64,000 nt of DNA from Paramacrobiotus metropolitanus (Eukaryota; Tardigrada; Eutardigrada; Parachela; Macrobiotidae). The notes below the pieces were generated by a model. The model ran no database searches, had not been told where the DNA came from, and saw only the letters and a program-made list of their open reading frames with translations. Within the stretch, counting starts at the first letter, position 1. Every line of letters starts with the position of its first letter. Location: NCBI RefSeq assembly GCF_019649055.1, contig NW_026570221.1, positions 1,922,001 through 1,986,000 of the forward strand, given 5' to 3'. Positions 51,701 to 57,310 of this stretch are shown here, in pieces. Position numbers and translations under genes: made by a program.

Positions 51701-52817
51701 GTAATACTGCAGTAATACGCTGTACACATGCCACAACTATAGCTACGATATGGCTTCCCATGGGAATCGCGAATGCTCTCACTATAGCTTTGTAATGATA
51801 TGACTTTGTAATTTCTTTATAATCCCAATTAATTATATGAACCTTAATTAATAGAATTGAATTTTGAAATGCTGTCAGTTTATCGGTACGATTGGAAATG
51901 GTACTGCAAACATAGTTTCGTACAGCCACTTATGGTACGTAGCGATTACATAATTGCTTCAAGGCTATAACATTTAACACAAGCCGCACGCTTAAAATTA
52001 TTTTAGATGCATAATTAAGCTTATTTATTTTAGCATCTGGTAGTGAAAAAAAATGATAAAATATACGATGATTTGATATACCGGAATAGCCACGACATCT
52101 TTAACAAGTGATAGATTACAACGTTCTGCGGTAGTTCAAATTAAATTTACTTACTTATGTACTGTACTGTATAAGAATGTATCTCTAATAATATCACCTG
52201 TAAGTACTAACTAAGTACCAAAAAACAGAAATTCATAAGAAAAACACTTGTTCAATCATATTAGTCCAGAGTACAATAAAATGTTGTACGTCATACGTAT
52301 ATCACGGGGTATGTACAATATGTACGGCCCAAGTTGGCGTGATCAGTTCTGCAAACAATCTGCGTTATGGGCATACGGCATACGCATAATACAATCAAAT
52401 AATTCCTTGGAACAACCACTGGTACACATCACACTAACCATAAGCACACTTTACGTTTGTCTATTGCTCTGTAAATTATTCTGACGAACCTGATGTCGCG
52501 ATGATGGTAATGCCATTGTCGTCGTCGCTGAACTTCTTGGCTCCGTACCATTCGGCCATCTTAACGGGCACCAGCCAGTCTCCTTCGACTCTGCATATGT
52601 TCGGACCATTTATATCCCACATCAATTCGGTTGTCGTGTAGTTCGCATACAGCACCGGATACTTCTGGGCCATGTGTTCGGCCGCGATTTCAAATGTCGA
52701 AACCATCTGCTGCGCACCCGATCCCGAGTTTTTTGTCGCCGTCAGTGTAACTAGGTTAATACGCGCCGAAATCCGATGAATTAATAACAAAACGCCCAAA
52801 AGAACACCGACGGACAT
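27709..52817 (-). CDS. Receptor guanylyl cyclase D (18 exons located, frame intact; hosts the retrotransposon in intron 1)
   Basis: Exons: 52490-52817, 34177-34218, 33722-33746, 33330-33640, 33214-33257, 33101-33139, 32020-32100, 31814-31951, 31675-31725, 31409-31609, 31138-31352, 30824-31070, 29213-29383, 28848-29151, 28469-28778, 28179-28398, 27930-28114, 27709-27847. Phases agree throughout. Exon 1 starts with a signal peptide ([18 protein letters not shown]). A membrane helix lies at the end of the 31138-31352 exon ([19 protein letters not shown]). The kinase-homology domain includes HPWMAPEV, and a coiled coil precedes the cyclase domain. The first metal site is normal (FSDIAGF) but the second Asp is Ser (ETIGSSYV); the Cys (PRYC) and NTASRM are kept. 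Compared with A-C, exons 11+12, 13+14 and 19+20 are single exons. The last short exon was not placed. Confidence 0.8.
29384..30823 (-). other. Long intron of receptor cyclase D
   Basis: This 1.44 kb intron lies between the juxtamembrane exon and a kinase-homology exon. Short open frames within it show nothing recognisable. Confidence 0.45.
32133..32979 (+). mobile_element. MULE-like element with 10 bp target duplication
   Basis: A 847 bp element in intron 6 of gene D is flanked by the 10 bp direct repeat TAAACTAATC (32123-32132 and 32980-32989). Its ends are GC-rich inverted repeats (about 32140-32226 and 32882-32971) built of several alternating copies of CTACGCGCGAGAG and its complement. 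A target duplication of 9-10 bp is typical of Mutator-like transposons. The interior contains a fragment of a zinc-binding DNA-binding domain, annotated separately. The element is non-autonomous: no transposase core is present. Confidence 0.7.
32469..32854 (+). pseudogene. FAR1/FLYWCH-like DNA-binding domain fragment in the MULE-like element
   Basis: From ATG 32469 one frame encodes [20 protein letters not shown] and a beta-strand-like stretch. The match then continues in the +1 frame with Cys residues ([17 protein letters not shown]), a [11 protein letters not shown] segment and a final HNHEL motif, ending at TGA 32852-32854. The pattern of Cys, Cys, GC-A and H-N-H is typical of the WRKY/GCM-like zinc domains at the N-terminus of Mutator-like transposases and FAR1/FLYWCH proteins. 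A frame change near 32585 breaks it unless it is spliced. Assignment is from pattern recognition only. Confidence 0.5.
34298..34301. repeat. Target site duplication, left copy (GCTA)
   Basis: GCTA directly precedes the TG of the 5' LTR and recurs directly after the CA of the 3' LTR at 51194-51197. Four-base duplications are within the normal range for Ty3/gypsy integrases. Confidence 0.85.
34302..34753 (+). repeat. 5' LTR (452 bp)
   Basis: It begins TGAGGGAGACTCC and ends CCTAGATCGCA. It is identical to 50742-51193 except C at 34699 against T at 51139. It contains a perfect 10 bp inverted repeat (TGTACGAGTT at 34459-34468, AACTCGTACA at 34492-34501) able to form a hairpin, a weak TATA-like stretch at 34641-34652, and a possible CATAAA polyadenylation signal at 34658-34663. 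Confidence 0.95.
34754..34763 (+). promoter_or_regulatory. Primer binding site for initiator tRNA-Met
   Basis: TGGTAGCAGA starts at the first base after the LTR and is complementary to the last 10 bases (with CCA) of animal initiator tRNA-Met. Complementarity stops after 10 bases. Confidence 0.8.
35071..35152 (+). repeat. 41 bp tandem duplication in the retrotransposon leader
   Basis: Two units, 35071-35111 and 35112-35152, share GTATAAGCCAGATC followed by R-CACATCAAAAC and differ at a few bases. Each contains the AGATC-CA core also found at the LTR end and in the later hairpin arrays. Confidence 0.75.
35513..35521 (+). promoter_or_regulatory. Candidate 5' splice site in the leader
   Basis: CAG|GTAAAT is a good donor match, with the exon side ending at 35515. 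Another candidate, GAA|GTAAGA, has its GT at 34932. Either could join the leader to the acceptors in front of ORF3 and ORF4. Inferred from consensus only. Confidence 0.35.
35857..38256 (+). CDS. gag: Retrotransposon Gag polyprotein
   Basis: The frame is open further upstream (to 35737), but the first ATG is 35857-35859, giving 799 residues to TAA 38254-38256. Residues about 1-160 are polar and disordered-looking. About 164-307 is a long charged coiled coil ([17 protein letters not shown] and following heptads). About 419-582 resembles the retrotransposon Gag capsid fold ([18 protein letters not shown], then LLERFGDP). A CCHC zinc knuckle ([14 protein letters not shown], pattern C-x2-C-x4-H-x4-C) is encoded at 37819-37860, about residue 655. 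The tail is rich in R/N/Q and ends acidic and Ser-rich. It should build the particle and bind genomic RNA. It is unusually long for this group, with the coiled coil ahead of the capsid. Confidence 0.9.
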   Translation: MFRRLRDTLSPFVRASQTPETTDNEPLSSEAEIPAQERVSRSKAQKLKAGGHDVPYHTLESINQQQAFARSSKVARSPERKSTGPAQPETTQAEIHAQPDDADSIIGGQNDLPELSDMSQSEEEHQKPEQTPPVQNENAHQSPSSNDPAAYHTPQEQDPDPQQEVNRLRELWAKAKIELFREKGQSNSQAAKIQELTDFIKRQDEMINFQKTYIEKRDQRLQQRDADKASTIQNNAEIEKALQESYLERQKLQERAEYAHHQLQKEAQKRIQAESQKAETLQDELRHYRERYTHYKERCGELEACLIEEPSPGQPAPPPPTSRNQRHQSRRDESPEVMEIPQDNTTHRRPSRRRKAEHREHVQFRTTEPDDEITIIPQPRPTVVTPQLDIGSIIGKALEAQSSGFAQLLPQVASKKTKNCFVPKYKGTKDTVEGFLTLFELAKKAGEWEEEETLNRFAGALQDEAATWFSGIMASSTPVTTYAEARKKLLERFGDPDKAFHATQTLMTRQFNPAKETIEQYFQAMSSLSDRSGQTQPAFLVSCMLKGLETAPKLHENVALMMPKTPVELLQRARYLESLHLSGSSSKPANPTKASSSKVSYAQAINPECQPDNPGVRNAGGQQTAGGIANRPPRSRSQQSNPQVSDKPREGVDYCKWCCIEGHTSDVCTHAGKAKADNPVYQKYHWPDGTRRSLKEWQDNKARREARKQSQSPENRANNERRANTTDQSDRRQNNTGNERRGGSGRPSARPAPSPRPRQSNRFSELSDTLSDSDGEDSDTESARNTDAEISDNEADLND
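38238..44588 (+). CDS. pol: Retrotransposon Pol polyprotein (protease, RT, RNase H, integrase)
   Basis: This open frame of about 2116 codons has no ATG near its start and is expected as a Gag-Pol fusion through the -1 signal. Aspartic protease: [10 protein letters not shown], Asp codon at 38742. A long K/P/Q-rich linker of roughly 600 residues follows, which is unusual. Reverse transcriptase: about 41050-41900, with the YLDD catalytic box at 41631-41642. RNase H: first Asp in ECDAS (42084) and DHQAL later. Integrase: HHCC finger (HDSPAGGH...CQKCQ) at about 42970-43107, and a catalytic triad with Asp 43176, Asp 43356 and Glu 43464, giving D-x59-D-x35-[12 protein letters not shown] segment near 43880 resembles a GPY/F module; no chromodomain is seen. 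The tail is Ser/Asp rich and basic at its end. All catalytic residues are present, so the enzyme set looks functional. Confidence 0.93.
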   Translation, partial: GRFKRLRAAATGSAVPRPKKPPDKPVIQQVSANKPVQRKAAASKPATKPATSNPTCYSVTVVPQQVTAKPIQKQIKTPKPVNQTNLSQFISQATLEIIPELTTNKSEQPEQKASVTFNGFTVESDCECTVDSNPAVHHCHIGNCDEPGKSPTLTHPVTIGTARVNAMIDTGAETSLISDQLCRQYNLIQKPLSKHMHIRGIGGVCNFSVTHYASVPIKINGNVVLHSMYVKPLCADSVHLLIGQDFLANVVMVADCGKVSHLRPKQKRDRPYLVNQSNPAKPAALEVYQSSAAVSAPLEVNQSRPALYATLEADLAKKPGVSSYPIPVATALPLDAAQKGDKRQNPLHTAAQPLARKQKSVKPVQNKTKPEIKPVKKPKTTKLPDLSAPKPDENTINQINAWLAYQVYIRQIQKAAFYRHRIFKYYQTQIKARKTIKTGGFNPTSVKWILTKQLEGIKKEILYEYKLLEQDRRQINVKFSSYQMQKPEFLEITTSEIYKWPYRVWKSLDPVIYGSFTYQPYNQANASRPPMIIKKRVKFSDDLLHIRLFDKNKPVKSKPIKNIKPTKGILPLKKLYQTPKPDQLPQTQPVTYSQVLETFVHQPQETIVYKPMADYPAFHYCPFQPEKSPEQFPESSSTQQPVNIKPDITEKSQNKSEQIPLGTVNLKEMLEEWKKPYKLRLQYFHDNSSVKKPEILPQPAVAPQQPVEVELQHKPVQINLIDEPIIATCDQPCLQPEIIAQKERSHRSHSSLCDTASNTEPELHSTEVLNSTDQPQPDTTSSIQPENPMLNIVVDDVEQPETFRSRAIKVFACDNFTLQPGLNWVSVKTRADKPTTIGDLYMFSPNPALYSSGKLIPVAGLVQPQAEIMDFFVINSSRQRRVLKRGTWVGVLEDYEEMETISVGSVKLSERTPEEQAEIREQISQMNMNPDLTPEEKKQFTDLCEEFADIFPTSKQLYGVKPETASHIIETGDAKPVKSQPHRTSWRGRQIIAEHIKDMEKKGIIRPSKSNWSFPVVLAIKKNPDGSIGTRFCVNYIKLNNLTKKNNYPLPNADELLDAVSENKFYFTFDCSSGFWQIPMHPDSVEKTAFITQDGLYEFVRMPFGVCNGPATFQAAMDKTLARVRHLGIFAYLDDIIVAAKTFAEALMKVRLLFECLRETGFTLKPSKCHIAKPELHFLGHIVSDKGITTDPAKITAIQNYPQPTNEKEMRSFLGLANYYRKFVKGYASLTQNLYSLLSKDKDVARDWKPEHTAEFETIKKALTTTPVLARFDPAKQAVIECDASTIGIGAVLQQDGHPVAYASRLLTDAETRYAITELECLAVVYAISKFRHFIEFSEFTVRTDHQALANLIRSASNRQGMNPRLTRWALQLGSHHINIEYKLGRFCHNADALSRHPVDPAVPEEEWDDHFSTPFVRMVSVSDTSDFQETTSVGIVRVTNPQNATDRRQKNTSNTGMNNTSATEIGSETDIEISTTTVSEASQTQNTQPNKIAQPVADEDEEGNFNFLRSEQLNDPALEKIILYLEDKPESQDLQTNYRLFELHHGVLYRRREKDDRLNRRFVVPRHWRVDIMRALHDSPAGGHLGTQKTSHVISARYYWDNMTSDIHQYIKQCQKCQFRKVPRKALPGKLQQVQTGEPFFRIQVDLKGPLKVSKKGNNTIAVAIDQLTKFVIAKAIPDQKAESVADFLLHDVILPYGAPFIINTDRGSHFLNDLISAITKQLKIKHHFGTAYHPQGRGLVERQMQWIGDGLSMLVGRANEKRWDEFLPFIVAAYNRTVQKTIRHSPFYMLYAREQSLPGDTITQTNLPDDYDSIDDYLEKFKYRLNAAHDAARAYIDEDFLRKAETYNQHKSKPDFTIGSLVNLRQQQKKGESKDLRFKYDGPFEVVKFPSENEVAIIRRDYPYDSDVVAIDRLKSYTPEDPDFSKPIKTRIILSDIDNAKILGKTKRDKNTQPISPAKPSTGLLKVKLKVPQKKSDEIISPTSTAADTSADQPVSDTSTDSGINAQTSTSPEATSTGGDSSPQPPVKIRKNSKRQAKPKSASSDTSESSSSDSDGSWTITANSKGKVKIKRHRQTPNDLLSQPLDSETDAEDADLVEKLTRPKRRKPRFPPAS
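38244..38284 (+). promoter_or_regulatory. -1 ribosomal frameshift signal between gag and pol
   Basis: TTTAAAC at 38244-38250 is in the correct register (T TTA AAC) in the gag frame. A 6-nt spacer containing the gag TAA follows, then a stem-loop: GGGCAGCAG (38257-38265) pairs with CTGCTG-T-CCC (38275-38284, one bulged T) across a 9-nt loop. The pol frame is open from 38238, is -1 relative to gag, and overlaps it by 19 nt. All parts match the classical signal. Confidence 0.88.
44589..45145 (+). other. Untranslated gap I with primer-site-like motif array
   Basis: This 557-nt gap has no open frame. Variants of AGATCGCATGGTAGC start at 44598, 44648, 44673, 44788 and 44833, with weaker copies near 44725 and 44761. 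Between them are many GCCAG/GGCAG pentamers. The gap ends in a polypyrimidine tract and CAG directly before the ORF3 ATG. Confidence 0.8.
45129..45143 (+). promoter_or_regulatory. Candidate 3' splice site before ORF3
   Basis: A pyrimidine-rich TTCTCCATTTTACAG ends at 45143, two bases before ATG 45146. It would let a spliced subgenomic mRNA present ORF3 as its first frame, as env mRNAs do in retroviruses. Consensus-based inference. Confidence 0.5.
45146..47518 (+). CDS. Retrotransposon ORF3: protein with repeated winged-helix (linker-histone-like) modules
   Basis: 790 residues from ATG 45146. Residues 1-410 are low-complexity (Q, P, S, R rich) with short acidic patches. Residues about 509-592 fit the linker-histone H1/H5 globular fold pattern: an [19 protein letters not shown] start, a YIQAVFP helix end, [14 protein letters not shown] and a final beta stretch FHRYAL. 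Residues about 702-790 repeat the opening ([19 protein letters not shown], then YIRAILPD). Residues about 419-490 and 620-690 look like more divergent winged helices. There is no signal peptide or membrane helix, so it is not an envelope. A nucleic-acid- or chromatin-binding accessory protein is the natural inference, possibly for integration targeting or genome condensation. The ORF itself is certain; the fold is from pattern only. Confidence 0.8.
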   Translation: MDPNRGGSRRRGYPRKQADPQNTSQSQQEPDSSETSEEEHVMIIGEVERPATSHSTYSESEQLANVGLQPVPKVESAEPLSISTQGSTMMAGLTQADFTRLMQENQQLQQQLLQMQGSQPPEQQADEPDSSSSPRPVKTEQHLEPENTGNASSTLQPVSNIPLTAPQLYQAYLSSSKPEFTPRAPTSDFHPINRPKPVKTEQTPFVRQPDLSRVVRARVPNADQLRASSSRANTGPSRNTRSQDRQHDRISTISEPHSTGVVPPPPGFSPPLPASMTQHISNSVHQYRFRNPRSTEPDLPCRRGYSWVTATKSGDPARATGRAVPTGRPPAPVRQPVPPFPGFATLDMTRQRAPIYSPPTLQRRSDEDSPEYTQPQLLGYKTPEASPIKPVQTCVPGQPGRSSESKRPRSDEDRRVRITALIPKILEAIRYAKETQKTRPTLSVLEGIYRTRLGGLQASLAEFREAVDLAVNTGRIVRTFSSGNNQWNTEATYTTPQVRRNQHQDNPLILPRKFRYAVEAAINEIHDPNGSTNLEIIQYIQAVFPQPDMTPAEAIRTIQAALRELVQRRVVEELPNPGAVQPPFHRYALTSTHAQRVSALTGEPIEDIPAVPHQNPMPHPNDILRVIGQLQAQLRRPTPDAIWQSLFEERPDYTVVAVSYVLRQMTISRHIIRQFHGTNQPVYITPANTESRLSELRQNNPDPWRALITRAIHEIADPSGTTVSEAVLYIRAILPDMPSMPAPQTTMYERQLMDDEDFVYDIDVHRGVCFRLTHPLSSPPQASQPPAKRK
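47519..48116 (+). other. Untranslated gap II with hairpin array
   Basis: Seven copies of AGATCGCATGGTAG or close variants start at 47575, 47637, 47696, 47766, 47832, 47872 and 47920, spaced about 40-70 nt. In the first four the motif is followed 8-9 nt later by a pairing arm (CTACTATGTGATT type), giving stems of 12-14 bp. Those stems use several G-U pairs, and in the fourth unit a G-U becomes G-C. The gap ends in TTTCCACTTTCAG before the ORF4 ATG. Confidence 0.85.
48103..48115 (+). promoter_or_regulatory. Candidate 3' splice site before ORF4
   Basis: TTTCCACTTTCAG ends at 48115, one base before ATG 48117. It has the same arrangement as in front of ORF3, which strengthens the case for spliced mRNAs. 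Confidence 0.5.
48117..48698 (+). CDS. Retrotransposon ORF4: small Cys/His protein of unknown function
   Basis: 193 residues from ATG 48117 to TGA 48696-48698. The N-terminus carries a Cys/His cluster ([17 protein letters not shown]) that could bind zinc, followed by a predicted helical region to about residue 90 and a P/S/Q-rich tail. No membrane helix. Its 3' end overlaps the open frame of ORF5 by 40 nt, with ORF5 in the -1 frame. The two could be expressed as a fusion by frameshifting or by reinitiation, but no canonical slippery heptamer was seen in the overlap. I do not recognise a family. Confidence 0.7.
   Translation: MAFARLYDKDCKACHYNTERRPCMDHLFMDTPDLPSQVEALVTEVVNGSRDAYDRVRQSKYWPHVEANYSFHRKVFSAVSQHIKFTGGWRDAPVPPEPKIPDAQSTTPLGVAGCSQPTPSPTMMHRAPRDSHPQPRYADAAKKPAIPQSDRQQSGARGSYNPRSGPVFDQPTPTSSVGCNSGRTSVMSDLTIS
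48659..49873 (+). CDS. Retrotransposon ORF5: helical protein of unknown function
   Basis: The frame is open from 48659 (after a TAG at 48656-48658) to TGA 49871-49873. The first ATG is 48791, giving 361 residues; translation from ORF4 by a -1 shift would add about 44. The central part to about 49370 is rich in predicted helices with aromatic and charged residues ([20 protein letters not shown], then [12 protein letters not shown]). A KKRKAAEL basic patch near 49502-49530 could be a nuclear localisation signal. The C-terminal third is acidic and low-complexity. No enzyme motif, signal peptide or membrane helix was seen. Family not recognised. Confidence 0.75.
   Translation, partial: RQNKCNVRFDDQLNFPQGKGRKPKIEKPKIIPRPQSEEVQVNKIMKHFNLFGQPKAYQYKRAIRTVVTEFNDFASEIDLYGQLEQRDYSVEGPHGEELEYQYANGRQNNLKTFLDLDELDKPISTVDYEALSQLQYHGKIHWEDYLFQWVSAESNPALFLVACKAAIHCFQTLQYAKTLEEVRWNIPKSRQYNCRLFARMLAALLGHYNSHSYLYDRKSEGRLQNNCKAIGRPHLPEQQKEIYERALARPPPKEKPKILTYVQDPVDMVTDHIDRLNTRSEKKRKAAELTSSQNSNERSVAASPTTPAQPALKKPTGENESAPSEEMKTPQQADLSDALNALKGASLNDDKDVDTEMPDKNTEKLEKQPEQPADESAKPADNALDGRTIELHANQDVDDIPGAN
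49874..50741 (+). other. 3' untranslated region of the retrotransposon
   Basis: 868 nt without a convincing gene. A 45 bp tandem duplication (units starting CAGATACGGT at 49954 and 49999) lies near its start. GCCAG/GGCAG pentamers are sparser here. No polypurine tract is seen at the LTR border; the nearest purine run (ACGGGGAAG) is about 100 bases upstream. Confidence 0.6.
50742..51193 (+). repeat. 3' LTR (452 bp)
   Basis: One substitution from the 5' LTR (0.2 percent). The bases directly before it (CACCCCACCCAGTGGCA) are not purine-rich, so the expected polypurine tract for plus-strand priming is not visible. Confidence 0.95.
51194..51197. repeat. Target site duplication, right copy (GCTA)
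   Basis: Matches 34298-34301 and confirms that both element ends and the insertion are intact. Confidence 0.85.
51198..52489. other. Remainder of intron 1 of receptor cyclase D
   Basis: No gene was recognised. Together with the short piece at 34219-34301 this is the pre-insertion intron, about 1.4 kb, close to the 1.16 kb intron 1 of gene E. Confidence 0.5.
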
Positions 52818-55254
52818 TTTGCTTAACAGACTGCCGTTGTGGACAACAAGACTTTGAGCGACTGTAACACGCAACTGAACAGCTGACAGCAAGGGTTGTA
52901 AGCACATTTCAATTAACCCCCTCGATATTGCGTCATATTCAGGCGACGCGATATGACGAAATTCAAGAATGGCTCACAACGCCGCAGTGTTCATTGTCAA
53001 TCAGGTAATTAAATCTCGATAGTGCTAAGAGCCGCAAGCGCCACACCGATAGATTATACATCATGAATAAAGACAATTGTCCATCACGATTCCGTAGAGG
53101 ATACGTAGAGCGTAGGCTGTAACAGTAGATGATTGTCGAAAGGTGTTTTCCCCGCCACAATACCTCTCTCAAACATCTAAGCAAAGTACTTAGGTTTGTG
53201 GTATACCACTGAATTGAGTATTCTGTTCAGTGTGCTGGTCCTGTGTGCATCCTCCTAACGCAGGTAAACTCAACACAAGTGCACGTCATATCGACAGCTC
53301 TCAGGATGAAAGCGATCCACTTCTCCGTTACAGTACAGCCATTTTTTCACCTTGTGTACATTAACGTTGACTTCCCGTGCTTTATCATAGTGCCTGTTTG
53401 CCGTGCACGATGTTCTTGTCATGCACGTATCTATGCGATTGAAAACAGGTTTTTCATCGCTTTACTTTGTACAGGTCCGGTTTGTCACCGGATTTTAAAA
53501 AACCGCAGTTGGTGCGACAAGTTGACAACCTCTCAAAAATGTAGGATTTTCGTGGTATTCTTTTTCCTAATCTGTTAAAACAGGATTATGTATGTGCCCT
53601 CTGTGTAAATTGATATACAAGCTTTGCGGACGCAGTTGTAAACCTGGGCTTGTTCGTAATTTTGTACCGCTTGGATGAATAAAGAGGAGTATAAATACCG
53701 CCAAATACTACCGAATGCCTAAATTCTGTCAATGCCGCACGGCATTGTACGATCTATCTGTGCATTTAAAGTACGAGTACTAGCTATAGCACTTTAAATC
53801 GTGCACCTGCACTACAATTCACATAGCGCCGTAGCGCTAGGTAGGGTAGAGATTTATGACATAAATTCCTTTAGCGGTGGTGTTTAAAAGTATTAACAAA
53901 ACGTTATCGAAACGGGGCTCGGCAGTGGAAAGTTCAACTGGAAACTTAAAAAAACTAGAAGTAGATGTTCATGCCTTCGTGACGTTCATTTAACCGCTCA
54001 GCCTTGTTGTAGAAGTATGCTTATAGTTTACAACCGGAACGTTTTGTTCTTCCTGTGGACACAGGAGTCGTCTGTTCAGAGCTTTTAGACAAACACGTAG
54101 CTTGTAGACACACTTGCTAGGCTTGATCGCCTTGATCTATTAGACACAATAAGACGGCAGTCACTGATTTGAGACCCTGCCGGGGTCTGTGGACACCATT
54201 AGAATCTTTCGCTCCCGTAGACACCGTATACATCTGTAGATACACCGAAGGCCGAAAGCCAGTACAGTGACACAGGCACTGTAGACGCTTACAAATTAAT
54301 TTTATTTCCGACCAGCAGCTCTACAGACAGCTGTAGACATCTGTAGACACGCGGTAGTCACTGCGTGACACCCTGTTGACACTGTTTGCACACGGTCTCC
54401 ATCATGTCTACCGCCACCATGACACAACAGTTTATCGCGCAGATGATGACCAGTAGTTCTAAAGTATTCGCTTTTATTGTTTCGGTGCAACAAAAACTCG
54501 CTTAAATAATCTTACCGGCTATATAGGTCGTTTTTGAATACTTCCTGCCAGATATCAAAGGCAACAGAACGGGCCAGAAGATAACGAATAATAACGCGCT
54601 CCGTGTCGAAATACGTAAATGGCCAAACCGTAGCTGCCGCGTCTAGGAAAAAGGTTCGTTAATACGGCAGTCTATTCAGAAGGGTGCTTCTTCGTTGACC
54701 ATATTTCATCGAACTGTTACGTGAGAAGGTAAGTACTTACCGGTAAGTACCGTATTCGGAACATTTTTAACCGCCATGTGGTCATCACGGAGACGCGCAT
54801 AAACTTCACAATCAGTTGTGTCCAGGTTCGCACGTTCATAGCGCACTGATGGCGGCACGCTGTCTACAGGCGTCTGCCGGTGTAATGTATACAGGCAGAG
54901 CACTAACCAATAACCAGTACTCCCAGCCAAGTAAAGAATGCCTGTATGCAGCTGCACTAGACACCATTGTAGAGTTAGACAACCTGTATACAATCTAGTA
55001 AAAAATCTAAGAAACCGTAGTGACTTCGACATACGCTGCAAGAATGTCAACAATTGATTACCGGTGTATCAAGGCAAAGCGCCCAACAACATCCAGAGAA
55101 ACCTGCCAGTGTGCAGCGGCAAACACATGTAGACAGCCAGTAGACAACAATTTCGATAGCCTGTATACATTTTAAAAAGCTAAGAAATCTAAGAAACCGA
55201 AGAAACCAAAGTATCTACAACAAAAGAACAGAAGGGCCATTCGGCAAATTTGAT
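52818..55254. other. Intergenic region upstream of receptor cyclase D
   Basis: No gene was recognised. Between about 54050 and 55160 the short motif TGTAGACA and variants recurs many times on both strands. This may be a degenerate repeat of unknown nature. Confidence 0.3.
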
Positions 55255-57310
55255 TGGCATGACGCTGGCCAATTCGCCCTAAGAAGCCGCTCACAGTCTG
55301 CAGCCCTCCACAGGTTTAAAAGCTATCTGTTTTTTTCCAATTTCAGTGTTTACATACCACATAGTGGCCCCGATCTCTTCAAACTTATACACAGACACTC
55401 GTGCGGCGACTTATATCGAAATGTTTGTATAAGTTGTCAAGGAAGTGACACGTCTCATCCGATGGGCAACTTGCAACAAAATCAGTGAACCCTGTTACCT
55501 TGTATCACTGATTATTACGCTTACTCATCGGCATACTCTGGTTGCACTGCCATGCCGGAGCGAATTTAAGAATTTTATGCACAATTTGCCTGAAGAAATC
55601 CAGTAGTTTACAGGAACAAGCCAAGAATGCTACGAAGGAAAAACCATTTTCTTATACTGGAAGCGTTGCTCGTAAAAGGTCATCAGTTAGTCCAGTGTCA
55701 GATGTGCCGCTTTCGGTGCAAAGTTTTTGCAGTTCCAGTATTTCGTGGATCTTCTGAGATGGTGGAATCCATCAGGATGTCATACATATGCGAGCCAACG
55801 TAACAGCATTTGTTAGCGTGACTGTGCTCGAGTTCGATGGAAAATTGCGCTTTTTCCGAAGATTGATCTCATGGAGTAGCCATTTCTACATAGTTAACTT
55901 TAGCGCGCAGTACATTAATTTTTAATTTTTGTCCTCGAACAATGCACTGTTAATGTAATATAGCATCTTCTTCCTCTGTTACCACCGGTATTTCCAAGTG
56001 ATTCCAACCAAAAGTAACTTACCGCGGTAGATAACAAACCCTTATTTGTACTGCAGATGCCGGTTGCAGGCAGAACTTACCGTTAGCACTCTTGTCGTAA
56101 GAACCATACCGAACCTTACAAACTAATACCGAACCATACCGAACCGAACCATATTTGTATCTATGGACCGAAAGTGCACACGCTGAAGGACCGATAACCC
56201 AAAAATACGTGTTGGACAATTTATCGCCATTAATTGCGTGGAGGTGTCGCTGGCCGGGAGGACCTTTTCTCCATGCAGCAGCTCCGGTGCCATCCAGGCA
56301 TGTGATGGATAGATACGAAGGGAGTCACTGGTATGACTGAGTATTGCGCATAACAAGCGGCTAATGATCATTTATTGGGCGAAGGCCATCACTATAACAA
56401 AACTTGCATTCTCGAAATACTGCTTAAAATGGTTCAAATTTTCACGTTGAAAAAACAATCAAAATCGTTATTGCCGTTATCCATAGGCCCAAAAGAGCAG
56501 CAGCATTTCATTTCACTACAGCTAGGCTAGACTTAATCTCTGTTTCAAAAACACAGTAGAACGGGATTCTCCTGTCACTTCGTGAATCTTTCTGCCAGCG
56601 AAACGAATTTTAGCTCCGCAAAGACCGAACCAAATGTACCAAATGTTTCGATTCCACAAAGGCATATTCACGACGTTTGCTGTCTTCGGCCAAATGTGCA
56701 ACACTGCCTGATGCACTTGCGGCTATTGTCTGATGGCAAAAGTCAGATATTTTAACACTGTGTGCGACTGTCGCGAATTGTTTCCAGTGAACTGAGTTTG
56801 TACCGTTCATAATACAATATTGGTGGAATTTCAGAATGTCCAAACCAAGAAGCTTGTTAACTTGTGGAGCGTTCATTTTGTGAATCCGGAAGAAACAACT
56901 CAATATTTATCCAATTAAGGGGATTAAATTCAGTTATGGAACTCTGAGTACCTCGTACGTTAATGGTAAATTTAAAGTAAATCGAAATAACACGGCTAAC
57001 ACTACAGTAGGCGCTTCGCTGGAGTTCTAAATCAGCGGCGTTTTAATAGCCAGAACACCGTGGACCGTCACAACGCAGTTGAAAACTGTCTGTTCACTGT
57101 TAACTGTCTATTCACGGGATGCAGCCATGTCGGATTCCAGGGACTTCGCTGCATAAGTTTTCTCGGCACTGACCACCTGTTACACTTCATGAGGCTGGAT
57201 CATGGACCCGTTTTCTTGAGCGACTGGCCACCTCGGCAGCGCTTAAGAGCATTAGCTGTTTCGTCGACATTACACATAACCGTTGTATTCACAACAGGAT
57301 TAGAAAGATA
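55255..57310 (-). pseudogene. Decayed receptor guanylyl cyclase pseudogene (gene D type)
   Basis: Fragments resemble gene D in the correct order on the minus strand. About 57010-57300 matches the juxtamembrane/early kinase exon. 56780-56903 (FRIHKMNAPQVNKLLGLDIL) matches the 29213-29383 exon. 56260-56330 (AWMAPELLHGEKVLPASD) matches the kinase exon motif HPWMAPEV...FPASD. About 55340-55540 and 55255-55320 match the cyclase exons. Frames are interrupted throughout, and the coiled coil and the rest of the cyclase domain are missing or unrecognisable. Confidence 0.65.

Noticed and set aside
54050-55160. Recurrent TGTAGACA motifs as an ordered regulatory array
   Set aside because: Spacing and orientation are irregular and the motif is short; no structure was evident by eye.
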